DNA of 64,000 nucleotides from Maritalea myrionectae DSM 19524 (GCF_000423365.1 NZ_AUHV01000002.1:62001-126000), one strand, 5' to 3'; numbered from the stretch's first letter, positions 34,543 to 44,339 are shown. The notes: generated by a model not told the origin, from the letters alone. Program-made: numbers and translations.

Positions 34543-35442
34543 ATGCGCATTTTCAGCCTTGTCTTCATCGCGATGTTGAGTTTAACCACTTTCGCACCAG
34601 CCAGCTTTGCGGCCACAGTTAAGGTTGTCGTCAATGGCAAAACCATCACCGACACGGATATCAGCCAACGGGCAAAATTCATGCGGTTGGAGCGACGTGG
34701 AAAATCTAATAATGACCGCTTGCGATTGGCAAAAGAAGAGCTGATTGACGAAGCCTTGATGATCGGCGAGATGGAACGCATCGGTCGTTCGGTTCCCGAT
34801 TCAGCCGTGCGCGATGCATATGCCAAAGTCGCCGTTAATCTTAAGCTTTCGACATCGAAGCTGAATGAGATTTTGAATGCCGCTGGGGTACAATCAAAGA
34901 CCTTGAAAGACAAACTGCGAGCGCAGCTGGCCTGGCAAGGCGTGGTGGCCAACGTGTTGCGCCAAAAAGTACAAATCTCAGATTTGGAACTCGACCTCGC
35001 GGCCCGCGAAGAAGTCGGTGAGACCACAAATTACGATTTCATGCTCACCGAAATCGTGTTCCTCAACACAACGGGGACAACGCGCTCACGTACGAACGAA
35101 GCCAATCAATATCGTCGCAACTTCAATGGCTGCGACAATGCAGTTGATCTGGCGCTTTCCTATCGTGACGCTGCGGTGCGCAAGATGGGCCGTCGTCACT
35201 CGACACAATTGGCCAAGCCGGTTGCACAAGAACTTGCCAAGCTGAATGTGGGCGGCATCTCGAAGCCTCGCACAATTGCCAGCGGCGTACAGATGTTGGC
35301 CATTTGCGCCAAGACAGCAGCAGAAGATTTGACCTTCGTCAAAAACAAATTGCGCAATGAAGTTGGTACAGAAAAGCTGAAAGACGAAGCTGAGGAATAT
35401 CTCGCGACATTGCGTGAACGTGCGTCTATTGAATATAGGTAA
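34543..35442 (+). CDS. SurA-like periplasmic chaperone
   Basis: 299 residues. Signal peptide about 1-23 (MRIFSLVFIAMLSLTTFAPA), then the SurA N-domain helices: VVVNGKTITDTDISQRAKFMRLERRG, LRLAKEELIDEALMIGEMERIG and LSTSKLNEILNAAGV. The parvulin domain is degenerate (MLTEIVFL followed by a divergent middle), so it is probably a chaperone without proline isomerase activity, as in other alphaproteobacteria. Its place between lptD and pdxA matches the usual surA locus. It should help fold LptD and other barrels. Confidence 0.9.
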   Translation: MRIFSLVFIAMLSLTTFAPASFAATVKVVVNGKTITDTDISQRAKFMRLERRGKSNNDRLRLAKEELIDEALMIGEMERIGRSVPDSAVRDAYAKVAVNLKLSTSKLNEILNAAGVQSKTLKDKLRAQLAWQGVVANVLRQKVQISDLELDLAAREEVGETTNYDFMLTEIVFLNTTGTTRSRTNEANQYRRNFNGCDNAVDLALSYRDAAVRKMGRRHSTQLAKPVAQELAKLNVGGISKPRTIASGVQMLAICAKTAAEDLTFVKNKLRNEVGTEKLKDEAEEYLATLRERASIEYR

Positions 35443-35445
35443 ATC

Positions 35446-36459
35446 ATGGGTTTGGCACCGCTTGCTGTTTCAATTGGAGAGCCTGCGGGCATCGGTCCGG
35501 ATCTGATTTTACAGAGCTTTGAAAAACGGGTGGCCAACCGGCTGCCCGTTTTTTGCGTCTTTGGCGATCCCGATTTGCTGCGGTCACGGGCCGAGCAGTT
35601 GGGATTGGACATAAAGATTGAGGCCACAAATCCAGCCGCAGCGCCTGAGGTCTTTGAACACGCCCTGCCTGTGGTGGATTTGGGACATCGCGTTGCAAAT
35701 CAGCCGGGTGTGTTGGTGCCAGAAGCTGCCAATATGGTGATTGATGCAATCAGCAAGAGCGTCAATGCCATCAATGAAGGGCAATGCCGTGGCTTGGTGA
35801 CCGCGCCCATCCATAAAGCGAACCTTTATAAGGAAGGCTTTGATTTTCCGGGCCACACCGAATATCTGGCAGCGCTTTGCGCTGGAGACGGCATCCCCCT
35901 CACCCCAATCATGATGCTGGCTCATGGGGATCGCCGCGCGGTGCCGGTGACCATTCATATGGCACTGCGGCAAGTGTTTGAAACGCTAACGCCGCAATTG
36001 ATCATGGAGACTGTCCGGATTGTTCATCGCGACCTGCAGAACAGGTTTCGTATCGAAAACCCACAAATCGGGGTGACAGGCCTTAACCCACACGCGGGCG
36101 AAGATGGCACGATGGGCAGTGAAGAGATTGACATTGTCGTGCCCGCCCTACAGCAACTGGAAGCTGAAGGTATCAAGGTGGCCGGGCCATTGCCAGCCGA
36201 CACCGCCTTTGCGCCGCATATCTGGTCCCAATATGATGCGATGATCGCCATGTACCATGATCAAGCTCTGATCCCCGTCAAAGCCATTGGTTTTGACGAA
36301 GGCGTCAACATCACCTTAGGCCTGCCGATTGTGCGCACGTCGCCAGATCACGGCACCGCACTTACCTTGGCTGGCAAAGGCACCGCGTCGCCGAACAGCT
36401 TTTTAAAAGCACTTGCCATCGCAGATGAAATGGCACAAAAGCCTGAGACGCAGACATAG
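35446..36459 (+). CDS. pdxA: 4-hydroxythreonine-4-phosphate dehydrogenase
   Basis: NAD-dependent step of the DXP-dependent pyridoxal phosphate pathway. 337 residues. Recognisable by PLAVSIGEPAGIGPDLIL, the metal-binding histidine regions GLVTAPIHKANLYKEGFDFPGHTEYLA and ALIPVKAIGFDEGVNITLGLPIVRTSPDHGTA, and NPHAGEDGTMG. It begins three bases after the surA-like stop. Order surA-pdxA-rsmA is conserved in Hyphomicrobiales. Confidence 0.97.
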   Translation: MGLAPLAVSIGEPAGIGPDLILQSFEKRVANRLPVFCVFGDPDLLRSRAEQLGLDIKIEATNPAAAPEVFEHALPVVDLGHRVANQPGVLVPEAANMVIDAISKSVNAINEGQCRGLVTAPIHKANLYKEGFDFPGHTEYLAALCAGDGIPLTPIMMLAHGDRRAVPVTIHMALRQVFETLTPQLIMETVRIVHRDLQNRFRIENPQIGVTGLNPHAGEDGTMGSEEIDIVVPALQQLEAEGIKVAGPLPADTAFAPHIWSQYDAMIAMYHDQALIPVKAIGFDEGVNITLGLPIVRTSPDHGTALTLAGKGTASPNSFLKALAIADEMAQKPETQT

Positions 36460-36486
36460 TCCCCCGTTCCCGATTGGTTGTGCATT

Positions 36487-37326
36487 ATGAGCCAGATAGA
36501 TGAATTGCCACCTTTGCGCGAGGTGATCGCCAACCATGGTTTGCGGGCCAAAAAAGAACTGGGGCAAAACTTTCTGCTCGATTTGAACCTTACCGCTCGT
36601 ATCGCGCGCATTGCAGCGCCGCTGGATCAACACACCATTATTGAAGTTGGCCCTGGCCCAGGCGGGCTGACACGTGGGTTGTTGGCGTCAGGCGCGAAGA
36701 AAGTTATCGCGATAGAACGCGATGACCGTGCCCTGCCCGCTCTGGCAGAAATTGAAGCGGCTTATCCTGATCGATTGCAAGTCATCGCTGGTGACGCGAT
36801 GGAGGTGGATTATCGCGCCTTGGCTGATGGTCCGACGAAGATCGTCGCCAATTTGCCCTATAATATCGCGACGCCGCTGCTCACAGGCTGGCTCGACGAT
36901 CCTTGGCCCCCCTATTTCGACAGTTTGACCTTGATGTTTCAAAAAGAAGTGGCAGACCGGATTTGCGCCCCGAGCGGCAGCAAAGCGTTCGGCCGCCTCT
37001 CAATCTTGTCGCAATGGCGCTGTGACGCCAAAGTCGGCCTCAATGTCGGCCCAGGCGCGTTTACGCCGCCGCCGAAGGTTAGCTCAGCCATTGTGCATAT
37101 GGTGCCGAAGCCGAGTGCCAATCAGGTGGCGGCGAACACTATTGAGCATGTAACGCGCGCCGCCTTTGGACAACGTCGCAAAATGCTGCGGCAAAGCCTA
37201 AAAGCGTTGAATGTAGATTTACCGGCCCTGTTTGACGCATTGTCACTGAAAGGCACCGAACGTGCGGAGCAACTGGATGTGGAGTGTTTTGTCGATATGG
37301 CCAGGTGGGTTGAGGCAAATCGCTAG
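36487..37326 (+). CDS. rsmA: 16S rRNA dimethyladenosine transferase
   Basis: Methylates A1518 and A1519 in 16S rRNA (KsgA). 279 residues: [23 protein letters not shown]-binding [16 protein letters not shown] and IAIERDDRA, catalytic motif [13 protein letters not shown], and the C-terminal [12 protein letters not shown] with [14 protein letters not shown]. The ATG at 36487 gives the family's usual N-terminus [14 protein letters not shown]. It is the last gene of the lptF to rsmA run, and a hairpin lies 25 bases downstream. Confidence 0.97.
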   Translation: MSQIDELPPLREVIANHGLRAKKELGQNFLLDLNLTARIARIAAPLDQHTIIEVGPGPGGLTRGLLASGAKKVIAIERDDRALPALAEIEAAYPDRLQVIAGDAMEVDYRALADGPTKIVANLPYNIATPLLTGWLDDPWPPYFDSLTLMFQKEVADRICAPSGSKAFGRLSILSQWRCDAKVGLNVGPGAFTPPPKVSSAIVHMVPKPSANQVAANTIEHVTRAAFGQRRKMLRQSLKALNVDLPALFDALSLKGTERAEQLDVECFVDMARWVEANR

Positions 37327-37350
37327 GAATCTACCCCTAAAATGCAAAAC

Positions 37351-37373
37351 ACCCGCTCGAACCACGAGCGGGT
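37351..37373. terminator. 9-bp stem-loop after rsmA
   Basis: ACCCGCTCG / CGAGCGGGT with loop AACCA. On the plus strand no T-run follows; on the minus strand it is followed by GTTTTGCATTTT. It may end rsmA transcription, or a minus-strand transcript that has run past gmk or starts in the spacer. The spacer 37374-37552 contains no recognisable gene. Confidence 0.6.
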
Positions 37374-37559
37374 GGACACAGCAATATTCGTGCCTAATAT
37401 TGAGTATCGTGAGCGCAAATACAAAAAGATGGTGGACTGGCAAAACATCCAAATTGGCGGAAAATTTCCAAAATTTCAGTTCTGCACATCTCTTTGTCAG
37501 CACTAATTAATTAGCACGTTAGACAATCATTGTACAGGCTTGTGAACGTTTCGCGCCAT

Positions 37560-37592
37560 AAAAAATGCGTGATGGTGAACGACGTTCACCAT
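37560..37592 (-). terminator. gmk terminator
   Basis: Stem ATGGTGAAC / GTTCACCAT (37572-37580, 37584-37592), flanked by TTTTTT on the minus strand (37565-37560) after a five-base gap. Outer bases GCGCCA / TGGCGC can also pair. It starts 21 bases after the gmk stop. Confidence 0.75.
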
Positions 37593-37612
37593 TTGGCGCG
37601 CTTTTCACCCAG

Positions 37613-38251
37613 TCACAAGATTGAATCAAGTTCGCTTTGCAAGCCACTGATAAAGTTGGACAAGTTTTTCTGCCGTGACGGCATCATACGTGCCGAATGA
37701 AGGATGGATGCAACGGCGGCACAGCTATCATCGAGATCGTGGTTCACGATGATGTAGTCGTAGCTTTCCCATTGCTTAAGCTCTTGTTGCGCTGTGGTCA
37801 GGCGACGACGGATCACTTCGGCGCTATCATCCGCACGGCGCTCCAGGCGGTGTTTCAGCTCCGCAATGGAGGGCGGCAGGATGAAGACGCCGATGATGTC
37901 TTCAGGGCACCTCTCATACAATTGGATGGCCCCTTGATAATCGATGTCGAACAAAACATCGCGCCCGGCATCAAGCTCAATTTCAATGGCTGCTTTCGGC
38001 GTACCATAATAATTGCCGTGCACTTCGGCCCATTCCAGCAGTTCACCCTTGTCGCGCATCTCGTTGAACTCGTCGACAGTTTTGAAAAAATAGTCCACGC
38101 CATCTACTTCGTTGGCCCGCTTTGGCCGCGTCGTGACTGAGATCGACAATTTGAGATTTGGATCTTGCTGCAAGATGGTGCGCGAAATTGACGTTTTGCC
38201 TGCGCCGGATGGCGACGAAAGAATGAGCATCAAGCCCCGACGATCAAACAT
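37613..38251 (-). CDS. gmk: guanylate kinase
   Basis: Converts GMP to GDP. 212 residues: P-loop ILSSPSGAGKTSISR, GMP-binding VTTRPKRANEVDGVDYFF, GNYYGTPKAAIE, and the lid region with RRADDSAEVIRRRL. It lies nine bases after yicC on the same strand and is the last gene of a leftward operon (mltG-yicC-gmk). Confidence 0.98.
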   Translation of the reverse strand: MFDRRGLMLILSSPSGAGKTSISRTILQQDPNLKLSISVTTRPKRANEVDGVDYFFKTVDEFNEMRDKGELLEWAEVHGNYYGTPKAAIEIELDAGRDVLFDIDYQGAIQLYERCPEDIIGVFILPPSIAELKHRLERRADDSAEVIRRRLTTAQQELKQWESYDYIIVNHDLDDSCAAVASILHSARMMPSRQKNLSNFISGLQSELDSIL

Positions 38252-38259
38252 GGAAGGTC

Positions 38260-39153
38260 CTATTCTATATTCTGTACTTGTTCACGTAATTGGTCGATTG
38301 CGGCTTTGAGATCAAGGCCAATTGCAGTCAGATCCACATGATTGCTCTTTGAGCATAGGGTGTTGGCTTCGCGGTTAAACTCCTGAGCCAGAAAGTCCAG
38401 CTTGCGCCCCACGGCACCGCCGCCATTTAAAAGCTTGCGCGCAGCGGCCACATGGGCGGCAAGACGGTCCAGTTCCTCGCGGATATCGGCTTTGGTCGCC
38501 AGCACCAGCGCTTCGGCGTGCAGTCGATCCTCGGCTAAGCCGTTGTCGCCCTCTTGCAACAAGGCAATTTGCCCTGTTAGCTTTTCCAAAATGACCTCGC
38601 GGCTTCGCGCGGGATGCTCTTCCGCTTTTAGGGTGAATTCAGCTATTTCGACCAAGCGCTGGGTCAGGAAGGCTTGAATGTTTAGACCCTCCGCCTGACG
38701 CGATGCGATCAGATCGGCGATTGCGGCATCGGCTGCCGCCAAGATTTCATTTTTGAGTTCCGCCAATTGATCATCGCTGAGCTTGGCTTCGTTGAGCTCC
38801 AACACGCCTTTCAGGGCCAAAATCCCGTCAAGTCGTGGACGATCCGCTTCCACTTTGCCGCTCAAATCATCAATCGCGGCCAGCACCGTGCTCAACGCCT
38901 GGGCGTTGACGGTGACTTCACTTTGCAAATGTTCATAAGTGAGGTTGAGATTGACCTGCACTGCCCCACGGGTCAACGCTTTGGTCAACTTCTGCCGGAG
39001 CACATTTTCCAAATCATCAAGCCCCTGCGGCACCCGCAAGCGCAGGTCTAACCCGCGTGAGTTGACCGACTTGATTTCAAGATTAAAAGACGCGCCAGAA
39101 ATGCCCCCTGATGCCCGGGCGAAACCGGTCATGCTAGCGATGGGTTTGGACAT
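38260..39153 (-). CDS. YicC/YloC family endoribonuclease
   Basis: 297 residues of the YicC family, in which members act as endoribonucleases on some mRNAs and small RNAs. N-terminal SMTGFARASG and EIKSVNSRGLDLRLRVPQGLDDLE, C-terminal GRKLDFLAQEFNREANTLCSKSNHVDLTAIGLDLKA are the family marks. Just downstream of mltG and coupled to gmk, which is the usual neighbourhood. Confidence 0.95.
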   Translation of the reverse strand: MSKPIASMTGFARASGGISGASFNLEIKSVNSRGLDLRLRVPQGLDDLENVLRQKLTKALTRGAVQVNLNLTYEHLQSEVTVNAQALSTVLAAIDDLSGKVEADRPRLDGILALKGVLELNEAKLSDDQLAELKNEILAAADAAIADLIASRQAEGLNIQAFLTQRLVEIAEFTLKAEEHPARSREVILEKLTGQIALLQEGDNGLAEDRLHAEALVLATKADIREELDRLAAHVAAARKLLNGGGAVGRKLDFLAQEFNREANTLCSKSNHVDLTAIGLDLKAAIDQLREQVQNIE

Positions 39154-39188
39154 ATCAGCTCTCCTTTGCGCCTTTTCTTGCGCCTCTT

Positions 39189-40301
39189 TTATTGATTGCT
39201 GCTGTCTTCGTCCAGCTTTTCAGCTTCTTCTTGCTCCAGCGCTTCTTTTTCTGCCTGTGCCGCCGCCTCCTCTGCCGCGATACGTTCTTTTTCGATTTTG
39301 CGCCATGCCGCCACGTTCGCCTGATGCTCTTTATATGTGTTGGCAAAGGCGTGGCCGCCGCTGCCATCTGCCACAAAGTAGAGCGCGTCAGTCTCTGCCG
39401 GGTTGGCCACAGCCTTCATGGATTCAATGCCAGGATTGGCAATGGGGCCAACCGGCAAGCCATCAATTTGGTAGGTGTTATATTCAGTTTTGGCGTCAAT
39501 TTCAGAACGCTTTAGCCCGCGTCCCAAAACGCCCTCACCCTTGGTGATGCCATAAATGATTGTTGGGTCTGATTGCAGGCGCATGCCTTTGTTCAAACGG
39601 TTGATAAAGACACCAGCCACTTCGGGGCGCTCTTCGGCCAAGCCGGTTTCTTTTTCGACAATAGAGGCCAAAATCACCAGTTCTTCGGGCGTTTCAATCG
39701 GCAGACCTTCAACGCGGTTTTCCCAAATCTCAGCCAGCGCTTCGTCATGCGCCACTTTCATTTGCTCCAACACGCTTTGGCGGGTTGCACCACGCTCAAA
39801 GTTATAGGTGTTTGGCAACAAATCACCTTCGGCTGGAATTTCGTCAATTTCACCTGTCAAAAGCTCGGCTGCTTTAAGGCGTTCCACGATTTGCCACGAG
39901 GTGAAGCCCTCAGGAATCGTCACATTATATTGGATGGCTCGGCCTTCGGTCAGTTCGGTCAAAATATCCCGCATGGATGAATTTGCAGCAATGCGATATT
40001 CGCCGGCCTTAATCTCGGTATCTTTATCCAGCGCCACGGTGCCAAAGCGGAAAATGAATGAGTTGGTGATGACACCTTCATCCTGCAGTTTGCGGGCAAT
40101 GGTGGAAACGCCTGCGCCTTGAGGGACGGCAAAAATGATTTCGCTGTCCACAGGGCCATCCGCATTGAACTGGCTAATGCCATAATAAATCAGGCCGCCG
40201 CCAATCACGAGCCCCAAAATAATCAGGGACATGAAGGCATTTGCGACCTGCACAAATTTATTTGGCTTTTTGCGGATTTTGTTTTTGCGTTTTCCAAACA
40301 T
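39189..40301 (-). CDS. mltG: endolytic peptidoglycan transglycosylase MltG
   Basis: 370 residues. A basic cytoplasmic N-terminus and one membrane segment (about 20-45) anchor it to the inner membrane. The LysM-like region (VPQGAGVSTIARKLQDEGVI) is followed by the catalytic YceG domain with the key glutamate in ASIVEKETG and QSDPTIIYGIT. The last 40 residues are very acidic with alanine and glutamate runs and look disordered. It is thought to cut nascent glycan strands. Confidence 0.95.
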   Translation of the reverse strand: MFGKRKNKIRKKPNKFVQVANAFMSLIILGLVIGGGLIYYGISQFNADGPVDSEIIFAVPQGAGVSTIARKLQDEGVITNSFIFRFGTVALDKDTEIKAGEYRIAANSSMRDILTELTEGRAIQYNVTIPEGFTSWQIVERLKAAELLTGEIDEIPAEGDLLPNTYNFERGATRQSVLEQMKVAHDEALAEIWENRVEGLPIETPEELVILASIVEKETGLAEERPEVAGVFINRLNKGMRLQSDPTIIYGITKGEGVLGRGLKRSEIDAKTEYNTYQIDGLPVGPIANPGIESMKAVANPAETDALYFVADGSGGHAFANTYKEHQANVAAWRKIEKERIAAEEAAAQAEKEALEQEEAEKLDEDSSNQ

Positions 40302-40352
40302 GGCACCCTGCTTATTATGATTTTGGCGCTATACTGAATAGATGATTGGGGC

Positions 40353-40388
40353 AAAAACAAGAGCGAAGATTTATCTTCCCCGCTCTTT
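40353..40388 (-). terminator. terminator between fabF and mltG
   Basis: Minus strand: AAGAGCG with GGG bulge and AAGAT pairs with ATCTTCGCTCTT, followed by GTTTTTG. It starts about 24 bases after the fabF stop. T-rich flanks on both strands would also let it work in the other direction. Confidence 0.7.
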
Positions 40389-40411
40389 TTGTCGATCCAG
40401 GCTTTTAAACC

Positions 40412-41680
40412 CTAGCTAACTTTTTTGAACACCAATGAGGCATTTGTGCCGCCAAAGCCAAATGAGTTGGACAGCGCCACATTGATCTCTTTAGCTTTTG
40501 ACTTGTTTGGCACCAAATCGATCTCAGTTTCGACCGAAGGATTATCAAGATTAATGGTAGGTGGCGCCATATTATCGCGCATCGCCAAAATGGAGAAGAT
40601 CGCTTCAACGGCACCCGCTGCGCCCAACAAGTGGCCAACAGCTGATTTGGTAGACGACATGGTCACGTTCTTCGCGTGATCGCCCATCAATCGGGTCACC
40701 GCACCCAGTTCGATCTCATCGCCGAGTGGCGTTGATGTGCCATGGGCGTTTACATAGTCGATCTCGCTCACGTCCATTCCAGCGCGTTTGATCGCTGCTT
40801 GCATGGAGCGGTAGCCGCCATTGCCATCGGCCGCAGGGGCCGTGATGTGGTGGGCGTCACCGGAAAGGCCATAGCCGACCACTTCGCCGTAGATTTTGGC
40901 GCCGCGGGCTTTGGCATGTTCATATTCTTCCAAAATGACGGTACCGGCACCTTCGCCCATCACAAAACCATCGCGGTCTTTGTCATAGGGGCGCGAGGCG
41001 CGTTGTGGATCGTCATTAAAACCTGTTGAGAGGGCGCGACATGCCGCAAAACCTGCCAAGGAAAGGCGGTTGATCGGCGATTCTGCGCCGCCAGCGACCA
41101 TAATATCTGCATCATCCAGCGCGATCAGCCGTGCCGCATCGCCAATGGCGTGCGCTCCAGTTGAACAGGCGGTTACAACAGAATGGTTTGGTCCTTTCAA
41201 TCCATGACGGATTGAAACATAGCCAGAGGCCAGATTAATCAAGCGTCCGGGGATAAAAAACGGGCTAATCCGCCGCGGGCCTTTTTCAGCAAGCGTGATG
41301 GACGCATCATAAATGCCCCCTACGCCGCCAATGCCCGAGCCGATTAAAACACCGGCCCGTTCTTTTTGTTCGTCTGTTTGCGCTTCAAAACCACTGTCTT
41401 GAAGCGCCTGACCTGCGGCCGCCATGGCATAAACAATGAAAGGGTCTACCTTTCGTTGTTCTTTTACATCCATCCAGTCATCAGGATTGAACTTGCCATC
41501 TGCACTGTCACCAAGCGGAATGCGGCAGGCGATCTGACATGCCAAATCTGACACGTCGAATTCGTCTACCTTTTTGGCTCCGCTCTTTCCGTCAAGAATA
41601 TTCTTCCAGACGGTCTCAACATTCGCGCCCAAAGGGCTCACAATGCCAAGACCGGTGACAACAACTCTGCGCAACTTCAT
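40412..41680 (-). CDS. fabF: 3-oxoacyl-ACP synthase II
   Basis: Elongation condensing enzyme of fatty-acid synthesis, 422 residues. Catalytic cysteine in VVTACSTGAHAIG, histidines in NAHGTSTPLGD and KSAVGHLLGAAG, and GGTNASLVF at the end. MKLRRVVVTGLGIVSPLG is the normal N-terminus. It lies 28 bases downstream of acpP on the same strand. Confidence 0.97.
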   Translation of the reverse strand: MKLRRVVVTGLGIVSPLGANVETVWKNILDGKSGAKKVDEFDVSDLACQIACRIPLGDSADGKFNPDDWMDVKEQRKVDPFIVYAMAAAGQALQDSGFEAQTDEQKERAGVLIGSGIGGVGGIYDASITLAEKGPRRISPFFIPGRLINLASGYVSIRHGLKGPNHSVVTACSTGAHAIGDAARLIALDDADIMVAGGAESPINRLSLAGFAACRALSTGFNDDPQRASRPYDKDRDGFVMGEGAGTVILEEYEHAKARGAKIYGEVVGYGLSGDAHHITAPAADGNGGYRSMQAAIKRAGMDVSEIDYVNAHGTSTPLGDEIELGAVTRLMGDHAKNVTMSSTKSAVGHLLGAAGAVEAIFSILAMRDNMAPPTINLDNPSVETEIDLVPNKSKAKEINVALSNSFGFGGTNASLVFKKVS

Positions 41681-41708
41681 CTATGATGTCCTACGGCCGC
41701 TTACGGTC

Positions 41709-41945
41709 TTACTTCACAGCCTTTTCAAGGAAAGAAACTGCATCGCCAAATTTTTGGATAGATTCGGCGGCATCATCAGGGATTTCAACGCTGAATTCTT
41801 CTTCAAACGCCATAACCAGTTCAACCTGATCGAGCGAATCCGCGCCAAGATCATCAATAAAGCTGGCTTTTTCTGTCACTTTGTCGGCATCTACATTCAA
41901 ATGCTCAACAACGATCTTGCGAACGCGATCTGCAATATCGCTCAT
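41709..41945 (-). CDS. acpP: acyl carrier protein
   Basis: 78 residues, highly acidic. The phosphopantetheine serine is in [18 protein letters not shown]. It carries the growing acyl chain for FabD, FabG and FabF, which surround it. The spacer of 190 bases to fabG suggests its own promoter, which fits the high expression of this gene. Confidence 0.98.
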   Translation of the reverse strand: MSDIADRVRKIVVEHLNVDADKVTEKASFIDDLGADSLDQVELVMAFEEEFSVEIPDDAAESIQKFGDAVSFLEKAVK

Positions 41946-42135
41946 ATTTGGTTCCTCTTCACCTAAAAGTCTTCAATTTAGTTCAACGGCACCACATTTT
42001 GTGGCGAGTTGTCCGTTTAAATGCACCTCATCTTGAATAAAATCAAGGTTAAGGCTTGTTTGGACCCGTGTTCGACGGGGCATTATCATACTTTTCCACA
42101 TTTGACCATATTGAGAAACAAATTCTCACCATGGT

Positions 42136-42873
42136 CTAAATCATGGCCATGCCACCATTAATGTGCATGGTTTGGCCGGTCACATATGATGCTTCGTCAC
42201 TGGCCAAAAACACTGCGCCTGCAGCAACTTCGTCTGCTGTACCCAAGCGACCTGTCGGAATTGTGGCCAAAATACCATCCCGTTGCTTTTCATTCAATTC
42301 ATCAGTCATGGCAGAGGCGATAAAGCCCGGTGCGATGGTGTTTACCGTCACATTGCGGCTCGCCACTTCTTGGGCGATCGCTTTAGACATGCCGATCAAT
42401 CCAGCCTTAGATGCAGCATAGTTGCCCTGGCCGGGGTTACCGGTCACGCCGACAACAGAAGTGATGCCGATGATGCGGCCATAACGCTGCTTCATCATCA
42501 CTTTAACAGCTGCACGCGACAAGCGGAACGCTGCGGTCAAATTCACCGCAATTACATCGTCCCACTCTTCGTCTTTCATGCGCATAAAAATATTATCGCG
42601 GGTGATGCCCGCATTGTTGACCAGGATATCCAGGCCGCCCATGGCTTCGACAGCGGATGGAATCAACGCATCAACACTGTCTTTATCCGAAAGATTGCAA
42701 GGCAAAATATGTGTGTCGCCAGAAATGCCACTCGCCACTTCTTCCAGTACGTTCACGCGTGTGCCGGAAAGGCCCACGGTTGCGCCCGCTTCGGCCAGTT
42801 TTTCGGCGATGGCACGACCAATGCCGCCGCTTGCGCCGGTGACCAAGGCTCTTTTGCCGCTCAAATCAAACAT
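42136..42873 (-). CDS. fabG: 3-oxoacyl-ACP reductase
   Basis: NADPH-dependent short-chain reductase of fatty-acid synthesis, 245 residues. Cofactor motif VTGASGGIGRAIAEKL, NNAGITRDN, active-site GITSVVGVTGNPGQGNYAASKAGLIG (Ser, Tyr, Lys), and VTGQTMHINGGMAM at the end. It follows fabD by 39 bases. Confidence 0.97.
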   Translation of the reverse strand: MFDLSGKRALVTGASGGIGRAIAEKLAEAGATVGLSGTRVNVLEEVASGISGDTHILPCNLSDKDSVDALIPSAVEAMGGLDILVNNAGITRDNIFMRMKDEEWDDVIAVNLTAAFRLSRAAVKVMMKQRYGRIIGITSVVGVTGNPGQGNYAASKAGLIGMSKAIAQEVASRNVTVNTIAPGFIASAMTDELNEKQRDGILATIPTGRLGTADEVAAGAVFLASDEASYVTGQTMHINGGMAMI

Positions 42874-42912
42874 TTATTCTTCCCTTATCATTCCGGGGTT
42901 GTGTAACAAATT

Positions 42913-43860
42913 CTAGGACAGGCTTTCAACCAAGCTGTCAATATCCGCAGGCGTGTTCACCGCAATGGCCTTTGCATCGCGGTTGATGCGACGGGCCAAG
43001 CCAGTCAGCACTTTGCCTGTGCCCAGTTCGACAAGCGTATCAATGCCGCCCTCGCCGGTCATCCATTCAACGGACTGCGACCAACGCACTTTGCCACATA
43101 CTTGCTCCACGAGGCGTTTTTTAATTTCGCTCGGGTCTGAAATGGGCGCGGCCAGCACGTTCGACACTACAGGCACCACCGGCTCTTTCAAATCAGCGCT
43201 GGCCAATGCAGCTTCCATGGCCTCAGCAGCTGGGCCCATCATGGTGCAATGGAAAGGGGCTGACACGGGCAGCAGCATGGCGCGTTTTGCGCCTTTGGCT
43301 TTGGCCATTTCTACAGCGCGCTCCACCGCAGAGGCCGCCCCTGAAACCACAATTTGTCCAGGCGCATTGTCGTTGGCAACTTCAACCACGGACCCTTGGG
43401 CCGCGGCTTGCACCACATCTTCCACATCGGCATATTCGAGGCCGAGGATCGCGGCCATCGCGCCTTCGCCAACGGGCACAGCTTGTTGCATGGCGCGACC
43501 ACGCACCTGCAACAGACGTGCGGTATCGCCAATGGATAGTGCGCCAGCGGCACACAGGGCTGAATATTCGCCCAAAGAGTGTCCAGCCACATATTTGGCC
43601 ACATCGCCAACATGAACGCCCTTGCTTTCCAGCACGCGGATCACGGCCATTGATACAGCCATCAAGGCGGGTTGAGCGTTTTCGGTTAGCCGCAAGGTCT
43701 CATCGGGGCCGCCAAACATGATGGACGACAATTTGGTTTGAAGCGCGTCATCGACTTCCTCAAACACTTTTTTCGCCACATCGAAGTTTTCGGCCAGCTC
43801 TTGGCCCATGCCGACGGCTTGGCTGCCCTGCCCGGGGAATGTGAATGCGGTAGAACTCAT
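42913..43860 (-). CDS. fabD: malonyl-CoA:ACP transacylase
   Basis: Loads malonyl onto acyl carrier protein. 315 residues; FTFPGQGSQAVGMG at the front, active-site serine in AGHSLGEYSALCAAG, and the distal histidine in LPVSAPFHCTMM. It heads the fabD-fabG-acpP-fabF cluster; the acetyltransferase gene just upstream on the same strand may share its transcript. Confidence 0.97.
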   Translation of the reverse strand: MSSTAFTFPGQGSQAVGMGQELAENFDVAKKVFEEVDDALQTKLSSIMFGGPDETLRLTENAQPALMAVSMAVIRVLESKGVHVGDVAKYVAGHSLGEYSALCAAGALSIGDTARLLQVRGRAMQQAVPVGEGAMAAILGLEYADVEDVVQAAAQGSVVEVANDNAPGQIVVSGAASAVERAVEMAKAKGAKRAMLLPVSAPFHCTMMGPAAEAMEAALASADLKEPVVPVVSNVLAAPISDPSEIKKRLVEQVCGKVRWSQSVEWMTGEGGIDTLVELGTGKVLTGLARRINRDAKAIAVNTPADIDSLVESLS

Positions 43861-43889
43861 AATTTAAGGCCTCACTTAAATCCAAAAAA

Positions 43890-44339
43890 CTATAGCTGAA
43901 TATCGTATGTCAGCCAGTCGGTTTTACGCGCCATGCGATCATAAACAGCACGCGCACGGTAATTATTATCTGCAGTCACCCAGCGCACAATGGACCATCC
44001 ATTTTCTTGCGCCAACCGCTTAATTTCATTGATCAGCTCCTCAGCCGCGCCAGTGCCGCGGTGGGATGGGTCAACAAAAAGGTCATCCAGAAACGCCCCT
44101 TTCGAGGCCGCCAAAGGGCGCAAAAACGGGCGAAAGTGGGCGATGCCGACAACATTTTTCTTTTTGTCCGTTGCCACAAGCCCTTGCAGCTCATTGGTGT
44201 CGTCCATCAACCAAGACCAGACTTGTTCACGCATGTCGCCATTTTGGGTCGAATTGTAAAAACGCGCATAGGCGGCGTAAAGCTCCGTCCAGCGCTCTTT
44301 ATCTTTGGCCTGCAATGGGCGTACATTTGACGTGGACAT
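43890..44339 (-). CDS. GNAT family N-acetyltransferase
   Basis: 149 residues with a GNAT fold: VRPLQAKDKERWTELYAAYARFYN at the front, FLDDLFVDPSHRGTGAAEELINEI (acetyl-CoA motif A with RGTGAAE), and WVTADNNYRARAVYDRM near the end. Substrate unknown. It lies 29 bases upstream of fabD on the same strand. Confidence 0.93.
   Translation of the reverse strand: MSTSNVRPLQAKDKERWTELYAAYARFYNSTQNGDMREQVWSWLMDDTNELQGLVATDKKKNVVGIAHFRPFLRPLAASKGAFLDDLFVDPSHRGTGAAEELINEIKRLAQENGWSIVRWVTADNNYRARAVYDRMARKTDWLTYDIQL

Noticed and set aside
36463-36480. CCCCCGTTCCCGATTGG, similar to the locus motif
   Set aside because: Lacks the GTTTG core.
42060-42085. CCCGT / ACGGG stem between acpP and fabG
   Set aside because: Five base pairs with no T-run; not enough for a terminator call.
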